Source of the DNA: Epiperipatus broadwayi
Lineage: Eukaryota; Onychophora; Udeonychophora; Euonychophora; Peripatidae
DNA length: 64,000 nt
Direction of reading: 5' to 3'
NCBI GenBank assembly: GCA_028023455.1
Contig: JAQFVV010007211.1
Span: forward strand, 64,001 to 128,000
Made by a program: the position numbers and the translations under genes
In this document: positions 45,977 through 57,543 of the stretch, in pieces
Position numbering within the stretch: position 1 is the stretch's first letter
Layout of the letters: each line of letters starts with the position of its first letter
The notes under the pieces: model-generated
The model's database searches: none
Seen by the model: the letters and a program-made list of their open reading frames with translations, nothing else
Told to the model about the DNA's origin: nothing

Positions 45977-46085
45977 TTTTTTTTTTCCATATGTCATAGC
46001 ATCGGCCGGGACGCGAACCCACAACTGTCTGCAAACAACTACTTGCTTGCATGGTGGCTGTGATACCTCTCGGCTAACAACGCAA
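45977..46085 (-). mobile_element. Short tRNA-derived SINE, copy F
   Basis: Minus-strand sequence GCGTTGTTAGCCGAGAGGTA ... GTGGGTTCGCGTCCC GGCCGATGCTATGACATATGG plus A tail. The ends match copy E, but the middle, equivalent to the anticodon and variable arms, is different. It lies in inverted orientation 160 bp from copy E. Confidence 0.75.
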
Positions 46086-46762
46086 GTTTCTTTTGAACTG
46101 AAACTTTAAAATATATACAATTTAATGCAATTTTTTAAGAATAAAGCTTGTGAAAACTCTCAATAGTTAGGACATAATTTTAAAATTGAATTAACTTGTA
46201 CAAAATATTCACATGGCGAATTTAATATGCTTATGTTCAAAAGAAATAGCAAAAAAATACCTTATTAAAGTGCATGTTAATAAAATATTTATCATGTATA
46301 ACTCTGAAGATTTTATTCCAAGGTATTTAAATTTTATTGAGGGTATGGTGAATTCTTACAATAAATTATTGCAGCAGAAAAAACATTTTGAAAATTGTTT
46401 GTAAAAACTTAATAAATATATTGTAACTTGTTGTTTTATATGAAGATAATTACAAAACAAAATTATTGTAGGATACCCAATCTAAATTGCTTTTTGTAGA
46501 TGTAAAATTTAAATATATAGTTCCCAAGAGTAATTTTGTTTTATATTAAAATATATGTTTTCATTAATAATATGATAAAAATATATTATTCAACTCACAT
46601 ATATTATGAATACCTTATTTATAAATATTCATATAAACAACGTATAATTTTAGCATCTAATATAAAAAAAATTGTAAAACATATTCAATCACAAAATACA
46701 CTAAAAGGTAATAACTGAAACACAGGTTAATTATATACCTGTTTCTATGTATATATAATAAA
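46086..46762. other. A+T-rich spacer with one weakly protein-like frame
   Basis: The plus-strand frame 46213-46404 (63 codons, starting MANLICLCSKEIAKKYLI) has a mixed composition and might be a coding relic, but no family is recognised and no neighbour supports it. Confidence 0.3.
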
Positions 46763-47049
46763 TAGGGTATATGAGCGCAGACTTTCACATGACCCACCAC
46801 TCTCCACTCTATCTCACAACACTGATACACCTGAACACATATGTCAAAAAGATAAATAATCATCAATATTCGTATTTCATGCTAAACCAGCAATCATCAG
46901 TTGGTCCAGATTACCATCTCTACACATATATGCTATAAATGCTCAGATATATATATTAAGATAGCCAATCTTCATAGTTTAATGGACAGGCTTCAATCTA
47001 CTCCACACTCCAACTCTTCAACCGTCAATTCAATTGAAAACCTGAAGGC
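46763..47049 (-). repeat. Repeat family P copy
   Basis: GACTTTCACATGACCCACCA, GATACACCTGAACACATATG, GATAAATAATCATCAATAT, CTAAACCAGCAATCATCAGTTGG, TTAATGGACAGGCTTCAATC and CAATTGAAAACCTGA appear in order. The overlapping short frames on both strands are incidental. Confidence 0.7.
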
Positions 47050-49399
47050 AAAAAAACTTTTTTTTAATTGTCACAGTAGTTTTAGTATTATCAACCAAAA
47101 ATAAAAGTGTGGGTGCAAAGTGTCGGTGTTCTTATTAGAAATAGTGTTACTTTACCATTTTTTACTTAATGTTTTTTTACATTATTTTATCACTAAGTAT
47201 ATGGAATATATATATAATTTTTATTTATATAAAATGTATGCGAAAATATTATTTATTCAAAAATTCCTTTCTTATTTTTTTTTAGAATTATATATATATA
47301 TTTAGAATTATATATATATATATTGTATGTGACTTGAATAAATTCCTTTTATAACAATATTTTTAATATACAAAATAATTTTTAAGAAAGTATTTATTTA
47401 ATTTTTTTAGCTGCGAAAACTAATTTAATTCCTATTCTTAATATTTTTTTTCTAGTTATTTTTATCTATAACAACAATTCATTTACTTCTTTGTGTGTGA
47501 GATTTTATAAAAAAAATTTTTTGCTACATTTCATTATAAATATTCTGAGAGAAAGTTTGTTATTTATTATCCCTCTATAAAATTGAATAGCCTGAATAAA
47601 ATCTCACATTCATACATAACAAACCCTCAGTTCACATGCAGTTTGATATAATTTCTTTTACATTTTGTTTTGAACAAAAACAACATAATGTGTACTTTAA
47701 ATCTAAAATGTTTATAATCAAATGATTTTTATATTACTGATCGGATCTTTTTAAAGTACATTTTATTTTTTGACTAATTTCTTGTATATACTATTTTTGT
47801 TTTATATTCTTAATTCTTTATCTTCTATATGTTTCTTCTTTTATATTTTTACCATATTTTTATCTTTGTGATTTTTAATATATTTTTGTACATAAAACAT
47901 TTCTTCACTTTTATATATATTTTATATTTTATTTTTTTAGTTTAATAAAAATAACACTTAAAATTAATCAAAAATAAAATTTAAAATTAAAATTTTAAAA
48001 CGAAAATAGTTTGCAACTTTAAAAAATATATGTTGCAATTGGAAGCATATGTGTATGTAAGCAAAGTTCCAATTAGATCAGAAATTGAGATTTGAGTACA
48101 AATTGAATTATATGACCTTATCTACTTAGCATGACTGAAAAATAATTTTGTTTTGCAAAAGTTTTTTTATAATATTTATAAACAATACCTTTATTACAGA
48201 AAAAAAATTCTTATATCAACATAAGCATTAAAAAACATATTAAGTATACATAATTATATTTTACTTACTTTTCCTCCTTCTACTTTTTGTTATTACTCTT
48301 CCTTCTTTACATTATTTAATTACAAATCTTATTACTTTATAAAAACATCTAAGAAACTTTTATACCAATTTTAAACCAACACTTTATCTAAAAACCCATC
48401 TCAAAAATCACTTTCCTTATCTATACCTTTAAATGTATTAAAAACATATAAACATTTTTTAAAAAAACTTTAACAATTTACTTAACTCTATTTAAACATT
48501 CCATATTAATTACATATTATTTTACATTCCTTATCCACACCATTAATTCTATTTAAAACAGGATTATATATTTTTATGTAAAAATATTGTTTTATCATCC
48601 CTTTCCCTGTATTTTTTTAATCCTTTCCAACATTGTTATATTAAATCTTTATGCCCAAAAACTTTATAGTGTATATAAACATTTGAATTTTTAAGTTTAA
48701 ATGTAGTTTAATATGAAAACTAATAGTTTTTATATTCATTCTTAATTCAATAAATTTGATGCTTGAAAATCACATTCTTTCAAATAGCTAACCATTCAAT
48801 TATATATCACAGTTAACTATGATCTTTACATCTTTATTGAATTAAATCTCTATTCAAAATATTATTATATAATGCATTTTTCTCATATTTTAATAATTTA
48901 CTGACATTAATCTTATATTTATTATAATAGTCATTTTTTTCATATGTCTTATAGATTATGGCTGGTGTCCATAACTATGAGTGTTTGAACCTCTTATTAA
49001 CTCCTGAGAAATTATTTTAAAGATGACATTAATTTTAATCTTTGATTTTTTTGCAATATCTTTATTAATTGAATTTTAAACATATTTTTTTCCAAAAATG
49101 TCAAATTTATTTTCCTTTTTTCAAATAACTAGAAATATGTTTGTATTGTTCTAGTTAGTGCATTATAAAGCTTTATATTCTATGTAACTTGTTGTAACAA
49201 TATAATTTTTTTTTTATATCATTTATAGCTACATCTGTATAGCACTCAAGTATAGTAAAACAAACTATGTATAAGCAAAGAACTTTGCTAATTGCTTAAT
49301 AAGCTTTGTGATAAATGCTAACCAAGAGAAACCATTTAAAATATCTCTATCAGAAACCACACCCAATTCATTGACCAATGGTTTCATGCTTTGGCACTC
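47050..49399. other. Extremely A+T-rich region
   Basis: Dominated by A and T runs, (TA)n at 47,290-47,325 and pyrimidine-rich T/C stretches near 48,270-48,600. No gene or transposon was recognised. This is the most compositionally extreme part of the window. Confidence 0.45.
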
Positions 49400-49570
49400 T
49401 TCAGAGAGGTGCTAGGATAGTTTCCGATACTAGATCTAAAAATACCAACCCAAAGTCAGCAATTATCTAAGAGTTAACCATTGAATAGAAAATTTGAAAT
49501 TTTCAGACACTTAAACATCTTCAAAACCAGCTGTCTATCTTAAATAGCTATATGTGGCTGAGAAATCTTC
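49400..49570 (+). repeat. Foldback S, single-arm copy
   Basis: GAGGTGCTAGGATAGTTTCC, CTAGATCTAAAAATACCAA, TTATCTAAGAGTTAACCATTGAATAGAAAATTTGAAATTTTCAGA (read in parts) match the left arm and loop side of the S element at 45.07-45.22 kb. Confidence 0.6.
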
Positions 49571-49726
49571 TGTCAAACTATATATAAATGTATAAGGTTA
49601 AAAAAAGATAAAATGTTAAGTAAAGTTGTCTATCACTACTCCCATAATTTTTTTATCATAATATGTTATAGATCTGAAATCACAACCATAAAATCTAATT
49701 ATTTTTGACCAAAAGAAAGTATAATT

Positions 49727-49946
49727 TCATTTAATATACTTTATTCACTCTTTACAAAGCAGTAAATTGTATTTATTTTTTGATAATACTTTCTTATAGT
49801 TTCAATTTCCCAGAAATCTTTATTAGAGCTTAAGAAAAAACAGATGAAGACTGCTGGTGAGTTGAAACTGTAAGAAGTATTATCAAGGAATAACTATTTT
49901 TTTTTTTGCATTATAAAAAGTGAGTAAAGAAAAATGTATTAAATGA
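49727..49946. repeat. Palindromic element T
   Basis: Left arm 49727-49812 (TCATTTAATATACTTTATTCAC ... GATAATACTTTCTTATAGTTTCAA) and right arm 49857-49946 (TTGAAACTGTAAGAAGTATTATC ... GTGAGTAAAGAAAAATGTATTAAATGA) are inverted repeats of about 85 bp around a 45-bp loop. MITE-like. Confidence 0.75.
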
Positions 49947-52097
49947 TGCAATTAATCCATCAGGAATAGATAAACGAAGAAATAAAATATTTCCAAAAAA
50001 GTAAAAAATCATATATAAATTAAATTTATTATTATTTGCAATAAAATACTTTTAAATTAAACAGAAAGGATTTCACCTTTTTAACATGTGTGCCTTACTG
50101 ATTTTTATAATAGCTCAATGATGTTATGTTGAGAACAGGGGGAACTCTCACATTCAAACTCAAGAGATATTATATAAAGATAAGAGTGGGCATTTTATCT
50201 TTAACCTAAGTTCTGATTTCTATAGGCCAATCTGAAGCATTTTAGTTTGAGGGAGTAAAGATATTACTCTGTTCACTATTGCAACCATTACTATCTTACA
50301 TATGTTAAAAAGATGAAATCCTTTCTCTTTAATTTCATATCATATGTGTGCTTAAAAATTAAATTTAAACATTAGATAAAATACTATGTAAATTTAATTT
50401 TATTGTATACATTTACAAAATGCTTTGCCCTAAAAGAAAAAAAAATATATAATTTATACTCATATTTACCAATAACAAGCATATTTAAACTATAAAGGTT
50501 CAGTTTATTTCTACTTATTAAGATTCTGATTTCTGTTTAGGAACTTGTGTTGTTGCACAGCTAATGAAAGGGATGTTTGTAAAACCTCTTCTATGAGCAT
50601 TAAATTAATATTGCAATACAAAATTTCATTACTATATTTTAGTTAAATTATGAGCTAATAGAGGGCACTTGAATGTTTTTTATTCATTATACTTTTGTTT
50701 TACTAAATTTTGATTTTGCATCAAAAGTGATATAGTAAAAAAACAAACAAGCATGATTGTAGAAGTATAAATACTTTACTTCTCAGTATTTGATAATCTT
50801 AAAATGCAGCTAATTTGATAAATAAGTGGTCTGCCTATTCGGATAACAATTTCGTATTTTATATTCTAAATACAACTTCTAAATAATGATAAAAATTTAC
50901 TTTAACATATAAATCAAAACACCCATTCACATAAAAAAGACTTTCCATATTCTAATGCTACATGAGCTGGCTATTAATGGTACTGTTTACTAGATGATGA
51001 TTGTTTAAGATTGGGTGTAGATTGTACATGATATGGATTTAAATATTAGTCAAATGCATGATCCAGTTAATACAATAATCAAAGTACTTCATGTATATTT
51101 ATTAATTTTAATTTTAAAGATGCAATAGAGTCAACTCTTATGGCTTGAGTATAAATGAGGATAGTCATACAAAATAAAAGGATAGTTCTCAAAAATGTTC
51201 AACCACATAATTGATTCTATTAAATGTTTTTAAGCAACATATTTTCAGTTGCATAAAGATACATAAAATAAATCAGCATCATGGATTCAATAACAAAATA
51301 AAAAAAAATAAAACACTTTATTAGTAATGAATGATATATCATGTTCAATATCGTGGATATGGCAAGTATTAGTACAAACCAGTAAAATCACAAATCCTTT
51401 CTCTTAACTAACCACCTACTATTTGTACATAGATAATGGTTTAGCCATTATTTGCTGGAAGTTAAAATAATGCTAATGTCAGAAAAAGTTCATCCAGGAA
51501 AGAGTATTATAGTCAGTGATGTAAGGCTGGGGCAAAGATTGGGTACCCCATTTGCATCAAGATAGCAATCTGGAGTGGGACCAAATGATCTACAAAAAAA
51601 TGGAATGTAATTTTAAAAAATATCATTGTAATTAACAAATGTATTTTACACACTATTTAATTATACTGTTATCAGTTCTTATATATAATTTGTGGAGCTG
51701 CCATTTTTTTAAAATATATATATATTATTTTATAGAATTTAAAATTTAAATATGTCTTGCCTCTAAATAAACATGCCTATCCAACAGCCTTTTATATTGA
51801 TACACTGGAAGAAAGGACATTACATAGTTTTCTAATTACTGCATGATAATCATTTGAGCAGTTTTCATTCATGTTTTATACTTTAGTTAAGAATAAGTGG
51901 ATATTCTTTTACCAACCCATATGAGATGAGTAGCTGGTAGCTATGGAAACACAACTGAGGAAAAAATCACATCCTTCTAGAAATGTATTTTATTTGGCTC
52001 AGATTTGATCCTAGACTGCATATGGTAATTTATCTTTTTACTTCTTGTTTGATTAGGCATGATCCTGACTGATAGTATTTTTCATCACTTGTGGGAA
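49947..52097. other. A+T-rich spacer
   Basis: No gene or named repeat was recognised. A slightly G+C-richer stretch near 51,530-51,600 is not coding. Confidence 0.4.
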
Positions 52098-52380
52098 GAC
52101 GATGACTGAAGAGTTGTGGGGTGGAGTATTTTGAAGCCTGTCCATTAAAGTATAAAGATTAACTATCTTGATATAAGCTGAGCTTTGATTATATATATGT
52201 GTAAAAATGATAATCTAACCAACAGACGAGTGCTGGTTTAGAACGGAATACGTATATTGGTAATTATTTATCTTTTCAATATGTGTGTGATCAAGTATAT
52301 CAGTGGTATGAGATAGCATGGATGATTGAGGGTCGCGTGAAAGTCTGAGTTCAAACTCCTATATATATAAGTGCAGGTCT
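52098..52380 (+). repeat. Repeat family P copy with tRNA-like end
   Basis: Complete P order from GACTGAAGAGTTGTGGGGTG through GCCTGTCCATTAAAGTATAA and ACGAGTGCTGGTTTAGAACG to the end. The last 70 bases hold ATCAGTGGTATGAGATAGC (A-box-like) and GAGTTCAAACTCC (B-box-like) with spacing near that of a tRNA. Confidence 0.7.
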
Positions 52381-52479
52381 GAAAAGCTTGTTCTGTAGGA
52401 AAAAATATTTCAATAATTATTTATTTAAGAGTTTTTCTACATATATATATATATTGAAAATGTGTGTGCTATTTTTATT

Positions 52480-52660
52480 TTTTTACAATGTAGGATTAAT
52501 ATTTTATAAATAGATTTTGCAATGTATCTTAGATTTTATGTGATTTAATGCAGAATTGAATGTCAGTTTCCGGCGTAATGTTCTCAGATCGATTCCAGTA
52601 CGGGCCCTACCGGCGCTTGAACTTTGTCTGAACTCCCGGGCACCGTAGCCATTAGATTAT
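52480..52660 (+). repeat. tRNA-derived SINE fragment, G+C-rich
   Basis: AGATCGATTCCAGTACGGGC (B-box-like GATCGATTCC), then GGCGCTTGAACTTTGTCTG and AACTCCCGGGCACCGTAGCC, related to the first unit at 44,440-44,560. Its strong G+C contrast with the flanks suggests a younger insertion. Confidence 0.5.
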
Positions 52661-53550
52661 TTATTTTTTGATGTAATTTTGGATCACATTTATCTATTTC
52701 TAAAGTTTATTGCTATTTTATGCATTCTCAGTGAATTAATTAGAAGGTTTAATTTTTGCAGTGCCAAAGGAAGCTGAATTTGAAACTAATTGGAAATGTT
52801 TTGGAATAATAACCTGTTAGGATGATAATAATAAAGAACTCATTTTAATCACATCACCAGAATTTTTGCAGGCAGTTGCAATAAATTATTGTCAATTATT
52901 AGTTCAAACAGAGATTTCTTGCCATGGAAACAAAAGTGAACTGGCAAAATTAAAAATTCAAAATACATTTAAAATAAGAACTGAGGAAATTAACAGCTTA
53001 AAAATGATAATTGGATGGAAAGTATATTCTTAACAAAATAAACAATGTGAACTTGGGAAAAGTTAAACAGTTTATTGTTTATTTTGAATTTTAAAAATAA
53101 ACTTTGTTTATCCAAAGTTCTTATTTTTAAAAAATAAATAAATGACTAAAAGAAGAAAAATAGTCTGCAAGTAACAACGAAAGCTATTTGAAATCTGAAA
53201 TAATAAAATAGTTAAAATCAATAATTTATAGATACATACATTTCACATTTTCAAACTATTATATACTAATTAAACTTGTTATAAATAACAATTGCATATA
53301 TATACAGAATCAGCTGAGAATATAGCATCATGGCAAGGAGTTGATCTTCACCAGGATATTTCAGGCTGATGTTTTAAGAATGCTTGCATATTATTATTTT
53401 TTCTTACAGGGTGAAATTATTAAACTAAAAATAAAATATTTATTATTATAACCAATAAAATGGAAATATTTCAAACATACATTTCATTACTATAATTTCG
53501 AATGTTCGATATAAAATCTTAATAAAAAGTTTTTCAATTTTAAATAGAAG
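52661..53550. other. A+T-rich spacer
   Basis: An AAAATAAAC/TTTATTTT-type inverted pair at about 53,070-53,140 forms a loose stem. No gene was seen. Confidence 0.4.
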
Positions 53551-53836
53551 GATTTGAACTTAGGATTTATAGTCAAGATTCATCCTCCACTCCTAACATA
53601 CAACTGATATAAGATTATGAAAATGTGAAAAAGACACATGTTCCTCAATATTACATATTTCGTGCATAAACAGCATTCATTAATTGGGTCAGATCATAAT
53701 CTCCTCCACACCTATACAATCAGTGCTTGGCTTATATTAAGATGACAATTCATTAAACTTTAATGGACAAGCTTCAATATAATCACCCTTCCAATAGTTT
53801 ATCCACCCATTTCATTGAAAAAAACCAATGATGGAA
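53551..53836 (-). repeat. Repeat family P copy, diverged
   Basis: GATTTGAACTTAGG, GTGAAAAAGACACATG, CTCCACACCTATACAATCAGTGC, CTTTAATGGACAAGCTTCAA and CCATTTCATTGAAAAAA mark the P layout. Confidence 0.6.
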
Positions 53837-54034
53837 TGTTCAAAGACCTTGGTGGATTTGATATTGTTGTCAAACCCATGTAAACATTATGACAATATAA
53901 CCCATCATAATCAGTTTTATTTTTTTCTATTTGCATATTATAAATTCTATTTTCCATGCATAAGAAAATTTATTTTTTATTCCTTGTCAATCCAGGTGAA
54001 TTGGCCTAACATATATGAATAATTTTATCTAAAA

Positions 54035-54130
54035 ATATCAGGGGACTTGATGATCATGGTAGCACCTCCTCCTGTCATGCTATGACCTGGAGTTCAATCT
54101 CTGTCAAGTAAAATTATGCAAACCCAAATA
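54035..54130 (+). repeat. tRNA-like SINE relic
   Basis: GATCATGGTAGCACCTCCTC, CATGCTATGACCTGGAGTTC and AATCTCTGTCAAGTAAAATT; the B-box-like GGAGTTCAATCTC and the tail GTCAAGTAAA recur near 4,690. Confidence 0.4.
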
Positions 54131-54594
54131 ATTATTCTTCAGTGGTCATTAAATTGGTATTTAGTTATTCTTTGGCAAACCTTTCCTTATAATGGAATCT
54201 CCTTGTAACTTTATCATCCAGTTATTAGTAACTCTGGTAGATATTATTTTTGCATTAACTGCTTTTCTGTGAGGGATTATTGAAGATGGTTTATCATGCA
54301 GTGGGATATTATAAAAAAAGATAGTTTTACTTTATTTATTCCACATAAAAATATAACAGTAGATAATTATCTATAATAAGAATTTTAACTATTTAAAAAC
54401 TGCATTTATCTTCAACACTTTTAAAAATATATAATTAAATTAATTGTTGCTTGGAAACTTTGAGAACTGGAAATATTGGGTCGAGTTGTGATTAAAAACC
54501 ATTCATCTTATGAGCTCTTATACTTTTCCATTATGTTTAATTATTCAGGCAAAATAGCCAAAAATATAATTTCTCAGGATGTCATATAATGTTC

Positions 54595-54685
54595 AACTCT
54601 GGAAAAGTCAGGTTGAGTTTAAATCTAGGACCTTTAATTCTTACATTATCATTCTACCACTGGCTTATGTTGCACAAAGCTAGCC
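54595..54685 (-). repeat. tRNA-like SINE relic
   Basis: The minus strand reads AAGCCAGTGGTAGAATGATA, then GGTCCTAGATTTAAACTCAA, similar to tRNA A- and B-box regions with normal spacing but with several changes in the B box. Confidence 0.4.
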
Positions 54686-55790
54686 TGGTAAATGCTTTAT
54701 TTTAACGGTGAGAGCTAAATAGAAAAGTTTTTTCTCTCTTTATCTCTTTGGCAGAAAATTAGTAGCTTGGTGTAATATTCTGATTAAAATAGTTATTAAA
54801 ATTCCAAAAGTGCTCTTTTTGGCAGGAAAAAAAAAAAGAATAATCTTGTCCAAGAGTAAAAAAGGATTGTTTTGGACTATGATCAGGACTTATTGATAGG
54901 TGACAATGATTTTCAACTTTTATTAAAATAAATGATAATGATAATTTGTTTACAACTGTTTACTTGCATCTTTAGGAATTATTAACTACTTGTAGTAATT
55001 GAAACACTAGTGATTTTTCAAAACTATAATAATTTTGCAACCTACATTGGAAGTGACATTAAGCATATATGCTTTCAGAATTAATGGAAAAAACTTTCAT
55101 TTAATAAAATCCTATACAAAATAAGTTTCATGTTTTGTTTTGTTTTTTACAATCCATCTTATATGCATTTAAGTCCAATGTGTTATACCAAACAAGGAAT
55201 TATTTTGTTTTTAAGCAAGGAAGTAAGGAACCATGGGAGGTATGTAAAAATTTATTCAAAGGACTACGTTCAGGGATCGCTTATTAACGCCAGAAAAGCT
55301 TTTCAGGGACACTTGGGGGCAACTTAGACCACTGGATGAAGAGCCTATCATCAGGCACGCTAATTAAAAATTAATTCAAGGTTAAAAAATAAATGGACCA
55401 GTTAGATGGAGAATGACAATGGATCAGTGCCAATCAAAATATGGACTGGACAATGATCACAGGCTAAGTCACTAAATGAAGAGCCAGTTGTTCTGATATC
55501 AAACTAGTTACATAATAATTATAAACTAAGTTTGAATGATGAGCTTCTGGCTCTGATCATGAAATTAATTTGTCATAATAATAACTAATGTATTAAACGG
55601 TTAAATTTTTCTAATTTGTAAAATTATTTACTAATGATTGTTATAATAAGTGTAACAAATCTAAACAAATGTATACCAACAAGATTTATATTGTAATTGT
55701 ATGTGTATTTTCCTTAACAAAATAAAATAAAATAAAATGCTAATCACAGTAATTACACAAGATGATTTGTAGCATGATAATATAACATAA
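54686..55790. other. Spacer with a thrice-occurring degenerate motif
   Basis: CTTAGACCACTGGATGAAGAGCC (about 55,324), CTAAGTCACTAAATGAAGAGCC (about 55,464) and a weaker CTAAGTTTGAATGATGAGC (about 55,526) recur. An open frame at 55130-55327 ends just before the first. A pentanucleotide (AAAAT)n tract is at 55,720-55,738. No gene is recognised. Confidence 0.35.
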
Positions 55791-55892
55791 TTTAAATGAT
55801 CCACAAGTTATATATCTTTACAAAAATCTTCTTGCACCCAATTTTAAATGATCCACAAGTTATAAATCTTTACAAAAAATCTTCTTGCACCC
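55791..55892 (+). repeat. Tandem duplication of a 50-bp unit
   Basis: TTTAAATGATCCACAAGTTATATATCTTTACAAAAATCTTCTTGCACCCA-type unit occurs twice in direct contact, differing at only a few positions. Confidence 0.8.
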
Positions 55893-56345
55893 ATTGATTA
55901 CTTAGGCTTGCACTGGGTGGCTCTGCTGAATGAAGAATTTACTACTGCTTTATCAACTTGTGTAATTAAATAGTGATCATGTGAAAAAAAATGTTTAAAA
56001 CTTATTATTTCGATTTTTTTTTCATATTCACCCACACATACGTAATTTTAAGGTTTTTTTTTTTAAATTTATCTCTCTAAAAGATGAAGATATTTCTAAC
56101 ATTTATCAGCTAATTATATGATTGTAGCGTTTTATGGGTCTCCTTTTTTAATTTTCTCTCTAGCTAAAAATTATTCACTCATAATTGGTTAACTATATGA
56201 AAAAAGAGGCCAAACTCTCTATACGTATTGCTACTCAATACAAGCCAGAGTAATCAATGGATGTCAGAAGGCTTGTGCATAAAATCCCCATCTAGTGCCT
56301 ACTCATCCAGTTTCCCTAGACTAAATCATGTGATGTTTATTGGTT
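55885..56345. repeat. Family Q end modules
   Basis: 55885-55945 (CTTGCACCCATTGATTACTTAGGCTTGCACTGGGTGGC, read in parts) and 56220-56345 (GCCAGAGTAATCAATGGATG, TCAGAAGGCTTGTGCATAAAATCC, GCCTACTCATCCAGTTTCCCTAGACTA) are Q ends in opposite orientation, with about 280 bp of unrecognised sequence between. Confidence 0.5.
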
Positions 56346-57105
56346 AACTATATACTGAATATTTTAAAGAAGGACTATAGGTTTGTTTAGAACTAAAACG
56401 TTTTTCACATTTAAACCCCAAGTCAAGAATAATGCAGACAGGTACGATAATCAGGGTTACATTTTTTGCAAGCATATATATATATATTGTTTTTATGTCT
56501 TCGTGATAAAATAATATAGATGTAACGTTTTGAGAATGTGCTGCTTTTGAGCAGATCCTAAATAAAGACAACAATTTTATATTTTTTAAAAGATTTTTTA
56601 TAAAAAAAAATTTGAAGTGTTTTTGTTCGAAATATAAATTCAGTCAGTAACAGAATACAACCAATTAAACTAGTTGAATAGTCAGAAATAAAAGTTTACT
56701 TATTTTTATTTAAAATGAGGTGGACATCTGTAACGATATTATTTCTTTAATGCTTTCATGGAGTTTATAAAAAATGATTAATGTATTTTAAATCTTCTAT
56801 CAATTTGTCATTATCAATTCTTTTATAATTTTCACCAATATTAAAAAAAAAGTAACATTACTTATAAATGAACAAATGCCATTTATCGCTGTTTTTATAA
56901 ACATGTTTTATATAATTTTGCCTTTATATATATAAAAAAAATCTCAAATTATTTACAAATGATCAAATTTATTTAAACTTCTATAATATGTTTGCAACAA
57001 AGTTGATTTAGTGTGTATGATTTTTTCTTTAAGAAGAAGTAAAAAGAATACAATCTATTTTGCAAAATAACAAGAATTATAAAATGTATTTGCAAACCCC
57101 AAAAA
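56346..57105. other. A+T-rich spacer
   Basis: No gene was recognised. The minus-strand frame 56344-56574 is not protein-like. Confidence 0.4.
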
Positions 57106-57270
57106 ATGGATCCATGTATGTTCCCATGCTACTGCAATAACGCATCTTATCATGCGTATGACGCAGGATTTAAAGTCGGATTGAGAGCTTTTCTTCAAAA
57201 TAGACTTAATATTATCATTTCTTTTGTAGATAAACCAAAACCAACCAAGATGATCATCTGCTATGTATGA
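57106..57270 (+). CDS. Possible small ORF or exon, 54 codons, unidentified
   Basis: ATG at 57106 opens a frame to TGA 57268-57270. It starts MDPCMFPCYCNNASYHAYDA and continues GFKVGLRAFLQNRLNIII, then VDKPKPTKMIICYV. The four cysteines near the start, the balanced residue mix and locally higher G+C set it apart from random frames in this DNA. The segment CATTTCTTTTGTAG at 57,219-57,232 could be a 3' splice site, which would make only the downstream part an exon. No family is recognised and nothing nearby supports expression, so a chance frame remains possible. Confidence 0.2.
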   Translation: MDPCMFPCYCNNASYHAYDAGFKVGLRAFLQNRLNIIISFVDKPKPTKMIICYV

Positions 57271-57474
57271 TGGTCATATCTATCATACCTGAATTTAATT
57301 ATTAAGTTAGTCAGACATACATTCTGTTATGAAAGAATAAAAACATACTCGATAGATGATTCTGTCAATATATAAAGCATACTCTTTTAATATAATCTAA
57401 TATCATAAATTGTTACATTTTCATTTTACTCTAGACAAATACTCTTCATACAATAAAGATATATATATATAAGA

Positions 57475-57543
57475 GATAGTGACCTGGGCCAACTGATGAG
57501 TGCTGGTTCAGCACAAAATGCATTTTGGGGGTCATTTGTCTTT
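57475..57543 (+). repeat. Repeat family P fragment
   Basis: TAGTGACCTGGGCCAACTGATGAGTGCTGGTTCAGCACAAAATGCAT (read in parts) is the P core; the ends are missing. Confidence 0.6.

Noticed and set aside
45715-46109. Two plus-strand frames of 60-70 codons with Arg/Cys-rich starts
   Set aside because: The protein-like part is only the G+C-rich tRNA-derived SINE read in frame.
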